Shown: positions 1 to 7,542 of the stretch, piece by piece
Numbering within the stretch: the first letter of the stretch is position 1
How the letters are laid out: the number at the start of each line of letters is the position of its first letter
Assembly: GCF_003626535.1 (NCBI RefSeq)
Contig: NZ_RBAL01000033.1
Location: 1 to 51,855, forward strand
DNA length: 51,855 bases
Reading direction: 5' to 3'
From: Streptomyces hoynatensis
Lineage (GTDB): Bacteria; Actinomycetota; Actinomycetes; Streptomycetales; Streptomycetaceae
Translations under genes and position numbers: made by a program
Notes under the pieces: generated by a model
What the model saw: only the letters and a program-made list of their open reading frames with translations
What the model was told of the DNA's origin: nothing
The model's database searches: none

Positions 1-76
1 AGCACATGAAGCTCCGGGCGGACAGGTTGATCTTGGTCGACAACCCATCTACCAGGAGCTTCACCCATCTCCGCAT
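1..76 (-). CDS. Unidentified partial reading frame, runs off the left edge
   Basis: On the minus strand an ATG at 76-74, preceded by a GAGGG purine run about six bases upstream, opens a frame that stays open for the 25 codons visible before the window ends. It begins MRRWVKLLVDGL and continues STKINLSARSF. It lies 7 bases after the stop of the truncated TniB-like gene and could be the next gene of the transposon or sequence joined by a rearrangement. I do not recognise the family. The frame is also open upstream of the ATG, so the start is not certain, and so short a frame could be chance in this GC-rich DNA. Confidence 0.2.
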   Translation of the reverse strand, partial: MRRWVKLLVDGLSTKINLSARSFMC

Positions 77-83
77 CCAGCCC

Positions 84-380
84 TCACCCCAACCCCGCCT
101 GCCCCCAACCAGGTTGGAAAAGGCCCAGTGCCTCGGCCTGGTTGGTCTTGATCGGGCGTAGGTTGGCAAGGTAGTCCCGGCGAGCGCGATTGTGGCGTTC
201 GAGGGCTTGCTCGTCCAACAACTTCAGTTCATCCATGGTCAAGTCTTGTGGACGCGGTGGGTCCGGCGCCTCGGCGAATGCGGCGAAGCCTTCCTTCCTG
301 GTCAAGGTCAGGTTGTCCAGGGCGAGGGCGGTCCAGGCTGGGTCTTGGGTTCCCGCTGCGTGCGGGGTCGGCAGAGTCAA
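84..380 (-). pseudogene. Truncated TniB/TnsC-like transposition ATPase, N-terminal part only
   Basis: The TTG start at 380-378 overlaps the TGA of the upstream transposase gene (TTGA), the coupling expected for the third gene of a tnsABC operon. Residues about 45-80, including LLDEQALERHNRARRDYLAN and LRPIKTNQ, resemble as I recall them the N-terminal segment of actinobacterial TniB proteins that comes just before the AAA+ ATPase core. The frame then changes character (a Gly/Trp-rich run) and stops at residue 98. No Walker A or Walker B motif follows. A full TnsC/TniB is over 300 residues, so this copy lacks the ATPase, through deletion, recombination or frameshift near 84-130. It could instead be a small protein in its own right, but the match to the TniB lead-in makes truncation more likely. 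Confidence 0.55.
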
Positions 381-2473
381 AGGTCCTCCAGCGCGTCGGA
401 GTAGAAGTCGTCCTCGTCGAACTCAACGGCGTCGCCTGGGGTATCGAAGTCGAGGGCGTCGTCGTCGCCTTCGAGTTCCGACTGTGGTGGCTCTGGAACC
501 TTGGACCTGCGGGAGTCCTCCGTTTCGATAGGAAGGTCCGGCTGGTCCAGGGCCATGCGTAGCGCCATCCGCCGTTCCTGCCGTGTCATGCCGAGGCCGA
601 GGTTCCAGCGCTCCAGAAGCAGCCCGACGGCCAACCGATCGTTGGGGAACTCGCACCTTGATGCGGCCAGCTTCCGCCCGAATCGCAAAGCGTCCAGGCT
701 CAACGGCATATCCAGGCCAGCGGCGTGCTCCCAGGTCAGGACATGCCACTTCCGGTCGAGGTCCCGGAAGTACGCGTGGGTGATGTCGTCGGGGTTCACT
801 TGGATAGGCCACTTCCGGTTCCGGTAGTGGCTGGTGTGGCCGGGCTTGTAGAGACCCTCGCCGGTATAGATGCACCCCAGCGCCTCGACGCCGTAGTGCT
901 GCATGGTCCGCCACTCGGTTTGCAGGAACTCCAGCCCCAAGTAGGGATCGCGCGGGACCTCAATGAATCCCGCCCTGGCCATGCCATGCTCGAACATCTG
1001 CATGGGCGACATGCGGAACTTCGGCAGGCTCGGCTCCAGCAAGCCGTCGTGGGGCCTGCGGTGGTAGTCGGCCGCGATCCACTGCCGGATCTTGTCAGCC
1101 AGCTCGTCCAGGTAGAAGAACGCCTGGCTTTCGGGATTGACGCCGCGCGAGGCGAGGTCGGGGCCCTTGTAACCGGGCAGCGCGTGCAGCAGGTCCTGCC
1201 GCAGAGTCTTGAAGAATCGTTCGATCGGACCCTTGTCCCGGCCCGTGCGTAGCCGAGCCGGCTGGATGGAGATCCCCATCCGCGCGCACACGCTCGTCAG
1301 ATGCGCCGAGACGTAGATCTTCCCGTGGTCCACCACGATCGTCTCCGGCACCACCGCGGGCCCCGCTGCTTTGGCGATGGGCCCGTCGATCGCGTTCCGG
1401 TCGAGCAGGACCTGCCGCGGGATGCCGTGCTCAGGCCAGACGGCCTGTGGCGGCCAGTTCGGCAGCACTCGCGGCGGCCGGTAGCACTGGTAGAGCACCA
1501 TCGCCGCATCCACAGCCTTGGTCGACACCGGGGTGAGCCGCAATCCGACAATGCAGCGGGTGTACCAGTCCATGGCGACCGTCAGCTCACAGTTGACCCA
1601 CTTCAGCGTCATCGGGTCGAGTGCGAAGACGTCCAGCCTCGTGGTGTCCATCAGCACGTACTCACCCGGCCTGGTCGGCCGGAGTTTGCCGTAGGCGCCC
1701 TTCGGGCGGTCGGCGATGTCGCGGTTCCGTTTCGTGCTCCGCCGGAACGTCGGGTGCCTCTTCTCCAACTCCTCCAGGGCCTTGTAAGCCTTGGACCGGC
1801 CCGGTATCTCCACCACGCCCTCGCCGTACCGCGCGATGACCCGGGCCTGCGTCTGGCTCAGGACGGTCTTGCCCATCGGGGTGGCCTCGTCGGTGTACTC
1901 GACCATCACCTCGACGGCGACTTCCACCCACCGCGGGTCGCACCGCGACAGCACCGTGTCGATGCGGATCGAGGGCGCCAGGCCCGCCTCGCCGTCTTCC
2001 CCGGCCGCGGCGACCCACCGACAGATTGTCCGCACCGACAGGCCAAGCTCGGCGGCCTTCGCCTCGTACCGAGCCATCCAGGGCAGGTCCGGAGCGTACT
2101 GGGGCCGCGGTTCCCCTGCGGCGGCCAGTTCAGCGCTTCCGGACTTGTAGCCGGTGCAGACCTCCCGAACATGCTCAGCCCGCTCCAGGAGCTTCGCCAT
2201 TGTCTTCGTATGGACCTTGCCCGCGAACAGAGCCAGCACCGCGCCACTGAGTTCCTTGTCGTCGCTCGACGAGGGCCCCTGGCCGTCGGGCACGATCTGG
2301 GCCCGGTCCGAGAAGAGCAGCTCCCTGACGGCGACGCGGAGCAACCGTCCGAGCCGATCCTTCAGCACGACCTCGTTGCCCGCCGCCGTCGCGACGGTCT
2401 CGATGACCTCGACCGCCTCGCCGTCATAGAGCAACCGGGTGCCGACCTGCAGCCGAACCGTCCCGGCGGTCAC
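377..2473 (-). CDS. TnsB-like DDE transposase of a Tn7-like element
   Basis: A 698-residue protein with the layout of TnsB/TniA (Mu-type) transposases: N-terminal DNA-binding region (about 1-250, with helix-turn-helix-like stretches near 135-155), an rve/DDE integrase core (about 265-440) and a C-terminal beta-barrel region ending in a very acidic tail (about 650-698). Likely catalytic residues are D276 (in YVLMDTTRLD), D382 (IVVDHGKIYVS) and E418 (KGPIERFFKTLRQ), all present. TnsB cuts and joins the 3' ends of the transposon and its C-terminus contacts TnsC. The GTG start at 2473-2471 overlaps the TGA that ends the readthrough frame of tnsA (GTGA), and its own stop overlaps the TniB-like start, so the three were one operon. 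This gene looks intact although its partners are damaged. Confidence 0.88.
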   Translation of the reverse strand: MTAGTVRLQVGTRLLYDGEAVEVIETVATAAGNEVVLKDRLGRLLRVAVRELLFSDRAQIVPDGQGPSSSDDKELSGAVLALFAGKVHTKTMAKLLERAEHVREVCTGYKSGSAELAAAGEPRPQYAPDLPWMARYEAKAAELGLSVRTICRWVAAAGEDGEAGLAPSIRIDTVLSRCDPRWVEVAVEVMVEYTDEATPMGKTVLSQTQARVIARYGEGVVEIPGRSKAYKALEELEKRHPTFRRSTKRNRDIADRPKGAYGKLRPTRPGEYVLMDTTRLDVFALDPMTLKWVNCELTVAMDWYTRCIVGLRLTPVSTKAVDAAMVLYQCYRPPRVLPNWPPQAVWPEHGIPRQVLLDRNAIDGPIAKAAGPAVVPETIVVDHGKIYVSAHLTSVCARMGISIQPARLRTGRDKGPIERFFKTLRQDLLHALPGYKGPDLASRGVNPESQAFFYLDELADKIRQWIAADYHRRPHDGLLEPSLPKFRMSPMQMFEHGMARAGFIEVPRDPYLGLEFLQTEWRTMQHYGVEALGCIYTGEGLYKPGHTSHYRNRKWPIQVNPDDITHAYFRDLDRKWHVLTWEHAAGLDMPLSLDALRFGRKLAASRCEFPNDRLAVGLLLERWNLGLGMTRQERRMALRMALDQPDLPIETEDSRRSKVPEPPQSELEGDDDALDFDTPGDAVEFDEDDFYSDALEDL

Positions 2474-3201
2474 CGCGTCCTCCGAACGACATGCTCTGGC
2501 GCGAGCGGGTGGTCCAGGTCCGTGGTCAGGCGGCCCGTCCAGAGCTGATAGAGCACTGCCGCGCGCACCAGGCGGGCGTCGAACTACGGCACTGCGGAGA
2601 ACGCCTCGGCCAGCGTGCCACCGTCCAGATCGGCACGGTCCAACGCCGCCAGGATCTCAGAGTCGAACAGCCATCCGCGCCGATACCCAGCCAAGAAGCG
2701 GATGTTCTCCAACTGTGCGACCGGAGGCTCGCTCCACACCTCATAGCGCCAGCCCCGCGCCTCGATGACGGCACGCGACCAGGCAAAGCAGAAGGCGACC
2801 TTGTCATCTGACAGCTTGTGCGCAGGCTTGACGTCGACCACCACCGGCCCGGAGTCGGTGAGCAGTAGGTAGTCGGGGATGTGCCGGCGTTTCGCTCCGT
2901 CGACATGCGCTGTCATGTGGAACGGCTGCGCAATGATCCGCGTGACCCTCGGATCGAAGTCGGCGTACAGGACTCTGCTGAGCTCCAGCCGAGACTCGTA
3001 GATCACATGGGATGCTTCCGTGGCTGACCAGTAGGTTCCCGAATAGTGCGCCTGGCCCAGATACCAGCGAAACGTTCGCCACGGTGCCGCAGCGAACAAC
3101 TCCTCCGGTCGTACCTCGCCGAACCCGTACAGCTCAGGCTCGTCCTTGCCGGGCTTCCGTACCTGTAACTCGGCCGTGGATATGACGTCTTGGCCCGACA
3201 T
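2470..3201 (-). pseudogene. TnsA-like transposon endonuclease, interrupted by an in-frame amber codon
   Basis: The frame starts at ATG 3201 and encodes a TnsA-type restriction-like nuclease, which cuts the 5' ends during cut-and-paste transposition. Probable catalytic residues are E69 (VIYESRLELSR), D110 (RHIPDYLLL) and D123-K125 (VVDVKP). At 2586-2584 a TAG stops it after 205 residues. The same frame then continues for 37 codons (FDARLVRAAVLYQLW and onward), which reads like a normal TnsA C-terminal domain, and ends in a TGA at 2472-2470 that overlaps the transposase GTG. The exact GTGA coupling shows the original gene was 243 codons and that TAG is a nonsense change, for example from TAC. 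The nuclease core is retained, but the C-terminal region that in Tn7 contacts TnsC would be missing. A sequencing error at one base is the alternative. Confidence 0.8.
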
Positions 3202-3300
3202 GCCGATTCAGCCCCCTGCAGTGGCTTCTCAACCTTCATGTCCACAGTGGCGCGCGAGCCCGGCCTCGTCTGCAGCACCACCCCAACGTCACTCCAACGA

Positions 3301-3377
3301 GTGATGCTCCTGACCTGCACGTCCGCGGGGCATGTCAAATCCGACATTCGCTTGACACCTGAGCGCGGATTTTGACA
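3301..3377. mobile_element. Terminal repeats at the right end of the Tn7-like transposon
   Basis: Read inward on the minus strand from 3377, the sequence starts TGTCAAAATCCGCG, with further TGTCAA copies at 3357-3352 (same direction, exactly 20 bases inward) and 3333-3338 (opposite direction). Tn7/Tn402/Mu-type elements begin 5'-TG, often TGTCA, and carry several transposase sites near each end, so 3377 is the best candidate for the last base of the element. A 5-bp target duplication would be 3378-3382 (GCGGA), but the far end lies outside the window. The element extends left beyond base 1. The spacing to the dnaB stop is 26 bases. The minus-strand TTGACA at 3338-3333 could also serve as a -35 box for tnsA; no convincing -10 was seen. 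Confidence 0.65.
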
Positions 3378-3403
3378 GCGGAACGCGGATCCTACATGCG
3401 CGC

Positions 3404-4849
3404 TCAGAAGCCGCCCTCCATGTTGACGAAACGGGAGTAGTGGCCCTGGAAGGCGACGGTGATCGTGGCCGTCGGGCCGTTGCGGTGCTTGGCCACGATG
3501 AGGTCGGCCTCGCCCGCCCGCGGCGACTCCTTCTCGTACGCGTCCTCGCGGTGCAGCAGGATGACCATGTCCGCGTCCTGCTCGATCGAGCCGGACTCGC
3601 GCAGGTCGGAGACCATCGGCCGCTTGTCGGTCCGCTGCTCGGGGCCGCGGTTGAGCTGGGACAGCGCGACGACGGGGATCTCCAGCTCCTTCGCGAGCAG
3701 CTTCAGGTTCCGCGACATCTCGGAGACCTCCTGCTGGCGGCTCTCCGGCCGGCGGCTGCCGCCGGTCTGCATCAGCTGGAGGTAGTCGATGATCACCAAC
3801 TGCAGGTCGTTGCGCTGCTTCAGGCGCCGGCACTTGGCGCGGATCTCCATCATCGAGAGGTTCGGCGAGTCGTCGATGTACAGGGGCGCCTCGTTGACCT
3901 CGGCCATCTGCCGCGCCAGGCGATTCCAGTCCTCGTCCGTCATGCTGCCGGAACGCATGTGGTGCAGGGCGACCCTGGCCTCGGCGGACAGCAGCTTCAT
4001 CGCGATCTCGTTCCGCCCCATCTCCAGGGAGAAGATCACGCTCGGCAGCTTGTGCTTGATCGAACAGCAGCGGGCGAAGTCGAGGGCCAGCGTCGACTTG
4101 CCCATGGCGGGCCTGGCGGCGATCACGATCATCTGGCCGGGGTGCAGGCCGTTGGTCAGCGAGTCGAGGTCGGTGAACCCCGTGGGCACGCCGGTCATCT
4201 CGCCGCTGCGGTTGCTGATCGCCTCGATCTCGTCGAGCGTGCCCTCCATGATCTCGCCGAGCGGGAGGTAGTCCTCGCTGGTGCGCTGCTCGGTCACCGC
4301 GTAGATCTCGGCCTGTGCCGAGTTGACGATGTCGTCGACGTCGCCATCCGCCGCATAGCCCATCTGGGTGATGCGGGTGCCGGCCTGGACGAGCCGGCGG
4401 AGCACCGCGCGGTCGTGGACGATCTCCGCGTAGTACTCGGCGTTGGCCGCGGTGGGCACCATGTGCACCAGCGAGTGCACGTAGCCCGCGCCCCCGACCT
4501 TGGCGAGCTCCCCCCGCTTGGTCAGCTCGGCCGAGATGGTGATCGGGTCGGCCGGCTCGCCCTTGGCGTAGAGGTCGAGGATGGCGGAGTAGATCGTCTC
4601 GTGCGCCGGCTTGTAGAAGTCCGCGCCGCGCAGCACCTCCACCACGTCCGCGATGGCGTCCTTCGACATCAGCATGCCGCCGAGCACCGAGCGCTCGGCG
4701 TCCAGGTCCTGCGGCGGAACCCGCTCGAACGCGGCCCGCTCGTCGTCGGGCGGCGGCTCCTCGCCGCCCGTCCTCGGCCGCGCGACCGACAGCCGCTCCT
4801 CCGCCTCCGGGCCGCCCCACAGGGGGCCCACGTGCTCCAGGTCGGTCAT
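3404..4849 (-). CDS. dnaB: Replicative DNA helicase DnaB
   Basis: 481 residues, the usual size for an intein-free actinobacterial DnaB. It is the hexameric 5'-3' helicase that unwinds DNA at the fork and binds primase. The N-terminal helical domain covers about 45-150. The RecA-like ATPase domain starts near 215, with Walker A ARPAMGKS at 245-252, Walker B LVIIDYLQL at about 351-359, and the distal motifs SQLNRGPEQR and SDLRESGSIEQDAD. The ATG at 4849 has a strong GGAGGAGG ribosome site. The protein ends FVNMEGGF. It is transcribed leftward on its own, with a 398-bp leader region upstream and the Tn7-like element immediately downstream. No intein and no insertion into the coding sequence are visible. 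Confidence 0.97.
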   Translation of the reverse strand: MTDLEHVGPLWGGPEAEERLSVARPRTGGEEPPPDDERAAFERVPPQDLDAERSVLGGMLMSKDAIADVVEVLRGADFYKPAHETIYSAILDLYAKGEPADPITISAELTKRGELAKVGGAGYVHSLVHMVPTAANAEYYAEIVHDRAVLRRLVQAGTRITQMGYAADGDVDDIVNSAQAEIYAVTEQRTSEDYLPLGEIMEGTLDEIEAISNRSGEMTGVPTGFTDLDSLTNGLHPGQMIVIAARPAMGKSTLALDFARCCSIKHKLPSVIFSLEMGRNEIAMKLLSAEARVALHHMRSGSMTDEDWNRLARQMAEVNEAPLYIDDSPNLSMMEIRAKCRRLKQRNDLQLVIIDYLQLMQTGGSRRPESRQQEVSEMSRNLKLLAKELEIPVVALSQLNRGPEQRTDKRPMVSDLRESGSIEQDADMVILLHREDAYEKESPRAGEADLIVAKHRNGPTATITVAFQGHYSRFVNMEGGF

Positions 4850-4973
4850 CGTCCCGCCTCCTCCCCGGCCAGTCGAGCCGCGTCTCCCACGGCACAGTCA
4901 TACGGCACAGCTCTGACACAGGGGCACAGAGCGGGCCCTACGCTACGGCCAGGAGGGAGGAGCACCAACCAAG

Positions 4974-5062
4974 TTATCCACAGGCTATGTGGATTTCAGA
5001 TCGGACCCTGTGGATGACGCGGCGATTCCTGTGGACGAACCGGGGGACAACGCTGTGGACAA
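4974..5062. promoter_or_regulatory. DnaA-box-like cluster upstream of dnaB
   Basis: The 398-bp gap between dnaB and the MATE gene (4850-5247) holds a perfect DnaA box TTATCCACA at 4974-4982. It also has TGTGGACAA at 5054-5062, the exact complement of the Streptomyces consensus TTGTCCACA, and weaker matches TGTGGATTT (4988-4996), TGTGGATGA (5009-5017) and TGTGGACGA (5030-5038). This is five boxes within 90 bp, about 35 kb from oriC. They could regulate dnaB by DnaA or titrate DnaA. The boxes are seen; the function is inferred. No clear -10/-35 pair was identified in the rest of the gap. Confidence 0.6.
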
Positions 5063-5247
5063 CTTCGGGGCGCTCCCCACACTCCCGCTCTGACCTGCAC
5101 GTTCTTCGTCCACCGCCTGTGTGCGGAAAAAAGTTCGCCCGATCGACGAGGTCACGTCAACGCTGCGGTGCCCCCGCCGCGACCACCCGGTAACGTAACG
5201 ACCATAACCCCATTGCATCCCTTACCTGTGGATGTTTGGATCAGACC

Positions 5248-6642
5248 ATGCCCTCAGCCACCTCGCCGGCCTCGCCCACCGACCCCGCCCCGCCGGCCGG
5301 GGCCGCCACGCCGCCCCCCGGCAAGACGAGCGCGCGCCGGCACGACCGGGAGATCCTCGCCCTGGCACTCCCCGCGTTCGGCGCGCTGGTCGCCGAGCCC
5401 CTGTTCCTGCTGGCGGACAGCGCCATGGTCGGCCACCTCGGCACCGCGCAGCTCGCCGGGCTCGGCGTGGCCGCCGCCCTGCTCACCACGGTCGTCAACG
5501 TCTTCGTCTTCCTCGCCTACGCCACCACCGCGGCCGTCGCCCGCAGCCTGGGGGCGGGCAACCTCCACCTCGCGCTCAGGCGCGGCCTGGACGGCATCTG
5601 GCTCGCCCTGCTGCTCGGCCTCGTCCTCCTGGCCCTCGCCCTCGCCACGGCCCCCGCCCTCGTCGACGCCTTCGGCGCCTCCCCCACCGCGGCCCCGTAC
5701 GCCGTCACCTACCTGCGGATCAGCGCGCTCGGCGTCCCCGCCATGCTCATCGTGCTCGCCGCCACCGGGGTACTGCGCGGCCTCCAGGACACCCGCACCC
5801 CGCTGTACGTCGCGGTGGCCGGCTTCGCCGCGAACACCGCGCTGAACGCCCTCCTCGTCTACGGCCTCGACCTCGGCGTCGCCGGCTCCGCGTGGGGCAC
5901 CGTCCTGGCCCAGCTCGGCATGGCCACCGCCTACCTCGCCGTCGTCCTCCGCGGCGCCCGGCGGCACGGCGCCGGGCTGCGGCCCGACCCGAGGGGCATC
6001 CGCGCCAACGCCAGGGCGGGCGTCCCCCTGCTGATCCGCACGCTCTCGCTGCGCGGCATCCTGCTGCTGACCACCACCCTCGCCGCCAGGATCGGCGACA
6101 CCGAGGTGGCCGCCCACCAGGTCGCCCTCACCGTCTGGACCCTGCTCGGCTTTGCGCTCGACGCGATAGCCATCGCGGGCCAGGCCATCATCGGGCGGTA
6201 CCTGGGCGCGGGAAACGCGGCCGGGGCGCGCCTGCTGTGCTGGCGGATGGTGTGGTGGGGAATCGTCGCCGGGCTCGCGCTCGGCCTGCTCGTGGCCGCG
6301 AGCTGCCCCCTGCTGCCGCGGCTGTTCACCGGCGACGCCGAGGTGCGGGAGGCGCTGCTGCCGGTGCTGATCGCCGTCGCGGTCACCCAGCCCATCGCCG
6401 GGGTGGTGTTCGTGCTCGACGGCGTGCTGATGGGCGCCGGGGACGGGCCCTACCTGGCCTGGGCGATGCTGCTGACCCTGGCCGTCTTCGCCCCCGCCGC
6501 GCTGCTGGTGCCCGCGCTCGGCGGCGGCGTCGCCGCGCTGTGGTGGGTGTTCGCCGGGCTGATGATGACGACCAGGCTCGCCACGCTGGTCCTGCGCGCC
6601 AGGCAGGGCCGCTGGCTGGTCACCGGGGCGGTCCACGGCTGA
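5248..6642 (+). CDS. MATE-family (DinF-like) multidrug/toxin efflux transporter
   Basis: 464 residues from ATG 5248. A TTG 12 bases earlier could add four residues, but the ATG is preferred. After a Pro/Ala-rich cytosolic head of about 30 residues come two homologous halves of six membrane helices each. The typical MatE opening is EILALALPAFGALVAEPLFL, followed by LADSAMVGHLG near residue 60. The second half starts around NARAGVPLLIRTLSLRGILL. MATE proteins export cationic drugs or metabolites in exchange for Na+ or H+; the substrate here cannot be told. The gene commonly sits between dnaB and rplI in Streptomyces and is convergent with the ribosomal operon, separated by a hairpin at 6731-6769. 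Confidence 0.9.
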   Translation: MPSATSPASPTDPAPPAGAATPPPGKTSARRHDREILALALPAFGALVAEPLFLLADSAMVGHLGTAQLAGLGVAAALLTTVVNVFVFLAYATTAAVARSLGAGNLHLALRRGLDGIWLALLLGLVLLALALATAPALVDAFGASPTAAPYAVTYLRISALGVPAMLIVLAATGVLRGLQDTRTPLYVAVAGFAANTALNALLVYGLDLGVAGSAWGTVLAQLGMATAYLAVVLRGARRHGAGLRPDPRGIRANARAGVPLLIRTLSLRGILLLTTTLAARIGDTEVAAHQVALTVWTLLGFALDAIAIAGQAIIGRYLGAGNAAGARLLCWRMVWWGIVAGLALGLLVAASCPLLPRLFTGDAEVREALLPVLIAVAVTQPIAGVVFVLDGVLMGAGDGPYLAWAMLLTLAVFAPAALLVPALGGGVAALWWVFAGLMMTTRLATLVLRARQGRWLVTGAVHG

Positions 6643-6730
6643 GCGCGACGCCGTGGCCGCGCCTGCGCCCGGTGTCTGCGCCCTGTGTCCGCCGGGGACG
6701 TGCTCCCCGGCCGGGGGCGCCGGAGTCCCG

Positions 6731-6769
6731 GGACGCCGCCCCCCGCCCGGGGGCGGTGGGGCGGCGTCC
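6731..6769. terminator. Bidirectional hairpin between the MATE gene and rplI
   Basis: A 12-bp perfect stem (GGACGCCGCCCC at 6731-6742 with its complement at 6758-6769) encloses a second CCGCCC/GGGCGG stem with a 2-base loop. One unpaired T at 6757 separates the stems. It lies between two convergent stop codons and has no U-run, as is usual for high-GC actinobacterial terminators. Confidence 0.75.
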
Positions 6770-6777
6770 GCGGCGCG

Positions 6778-7227
6778 TTACTTCGCCGGCTCCACCTGGA
6801 TGCCGACGCTGGCCACGACCTCGGGGTGCAGCCGGACCGAGATCCGGTGCGCGCCCAGGCTCTTGATCGGCGCGGTCAGCTCGACGCGGCGCTTGTCCAC
6901 CTGGGGACCGCCCGCGTTCTTGACCGCGGTGACGATGTCGGCCGGGGTGACCGAGCCGAAGAGGCGGCCGCCGGAGCCGGCGCGCACCTTCAGCCGCACG
7001 GTCACGCCCTCGAGCTGGGCCTTCACGTCGTTGGCCTGCTCGATCGAGGCGATCTCACGGATCTTGCGGCCGCGGCGGATCTGCTCGACGTCCGCCTCGC
7101 CGCCCTTGGTCCAGCGAATGGCCACCCCGCGGGGGAGCAGGTAGTTGCGGGCGTACCCGTCCTTCACCTCGACGACGTCGCCCGCGGCACCGAGGCCGGA
7201 GACCTCGTTGGTCAGGATGATCTTCAT
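6778..7227 (-). CDS. rplI: 50S ribosomal protein L9
   Basis: 149 residues, the normal L9 length. The N-terminal globular domain (MKIILTNEVSGLGAAGDVVE, then VKDGYARNYLLPRG) binds 23S rRNA, a long connecting helix follows (about 45-75), and the C-terminal domain contains GRLFGSVTPADI and KRRVELTAPIKSLGAH. The ATG at 7227 is chosen because L9 proteins begin MKIIL; a GTG at 7239 would add MASA and is less likely. It is the last gene of the leftward rpsF-ssb-rpsR-rplI operon, 19 bases after rpsR, and ends at the shared hairpin with the MATE gene. Confidence 0.97.
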   Translation of the reverse strand: MKIILTNEVSGLGAAGDVVEVKDGYARNYLLPRGVAIRWTKGGEADVEQIRRGRKIREIASIEQANDVKAQLEGVTVRLKVRAGSGGRLFGSVTPADIVTAVKNAGGPQVDKRRVELTAPIKSLGAHRISVRLHPEVVASVGIQVEPAK

Positions 7228-7246
7228 AGCTGAGGCCACCCTTTCC

Positions 7247-7483
7247 TTAGCGAGCGGTCGAGGTGTAGGGCAGCAGCGCCATCTCCCGGCTGTTCTTCAC
7301 GGCCGTGGCGACATCGCGCTGGTGCTGGGTGCAGTTGCCGGTGACCCGGCGGGCACGGATCTTGCCGCGGTCCGAGATGAACTTCCGCAGCAGGTTCGTG
7401 TCCTTGTAGTCGACGTAGGAGATCTTCTCCTTGCAGAACACGCAAACCTTCTTCTTCGGCTTGCGCGCAGGCGGCTTCGCCAT
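7247..7483 (-). CDS. rpsR: 30S ribosomal protein S18, zinc-binding (C+) form
   Basis: 78 residues beginning MAKPPARKPKKKVCVFCKEK. It binds S6 and 16S rRNA in the 30S platform. Cys14, Cys17, Cys51 and His54 form a likely Zn site, marking the zinc-containing C+ form. Many actinobacteria also carry a zinc-free paralogue under Zur control elsewhere; none is in this window. It lies in the S6-SSB-S18-L9 operon, 59 bases after ssb. The ATG at 7483 has a GGAGAGAC purine stretch upstream. Confidence 0.97.
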   Translation of the reverse strand: MAKPPARKPKKKVCVFCKEKISYVDYKDTNLLRKFISDRGKIRARRVTGNCTQHQRDVATAVKNSREMALLPYTSTAR

Positions 7484-7542
7484 GGTGTCTCTCCGATGAG
7501 TTCAAACAGAAGTGTGTGCTGCGCCGAGCGCGCCCGCGCGGC

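Noticed and set aside
3003..4919. 638-codon frame overlapping dnaB and crossing the transposon end
   Set aside because: It is an out-of-frame shadow of dnaB that runs through the transposon junction by chance.
5254..6636. Long minus-strand frame of 460 codons opposite the MATE gene
   Set aside because: Its Gly/Gln/Arg-rich low-complexity product is the usual shadow of a high-GC gene on the other strand; the + strand product is a clear transporter.
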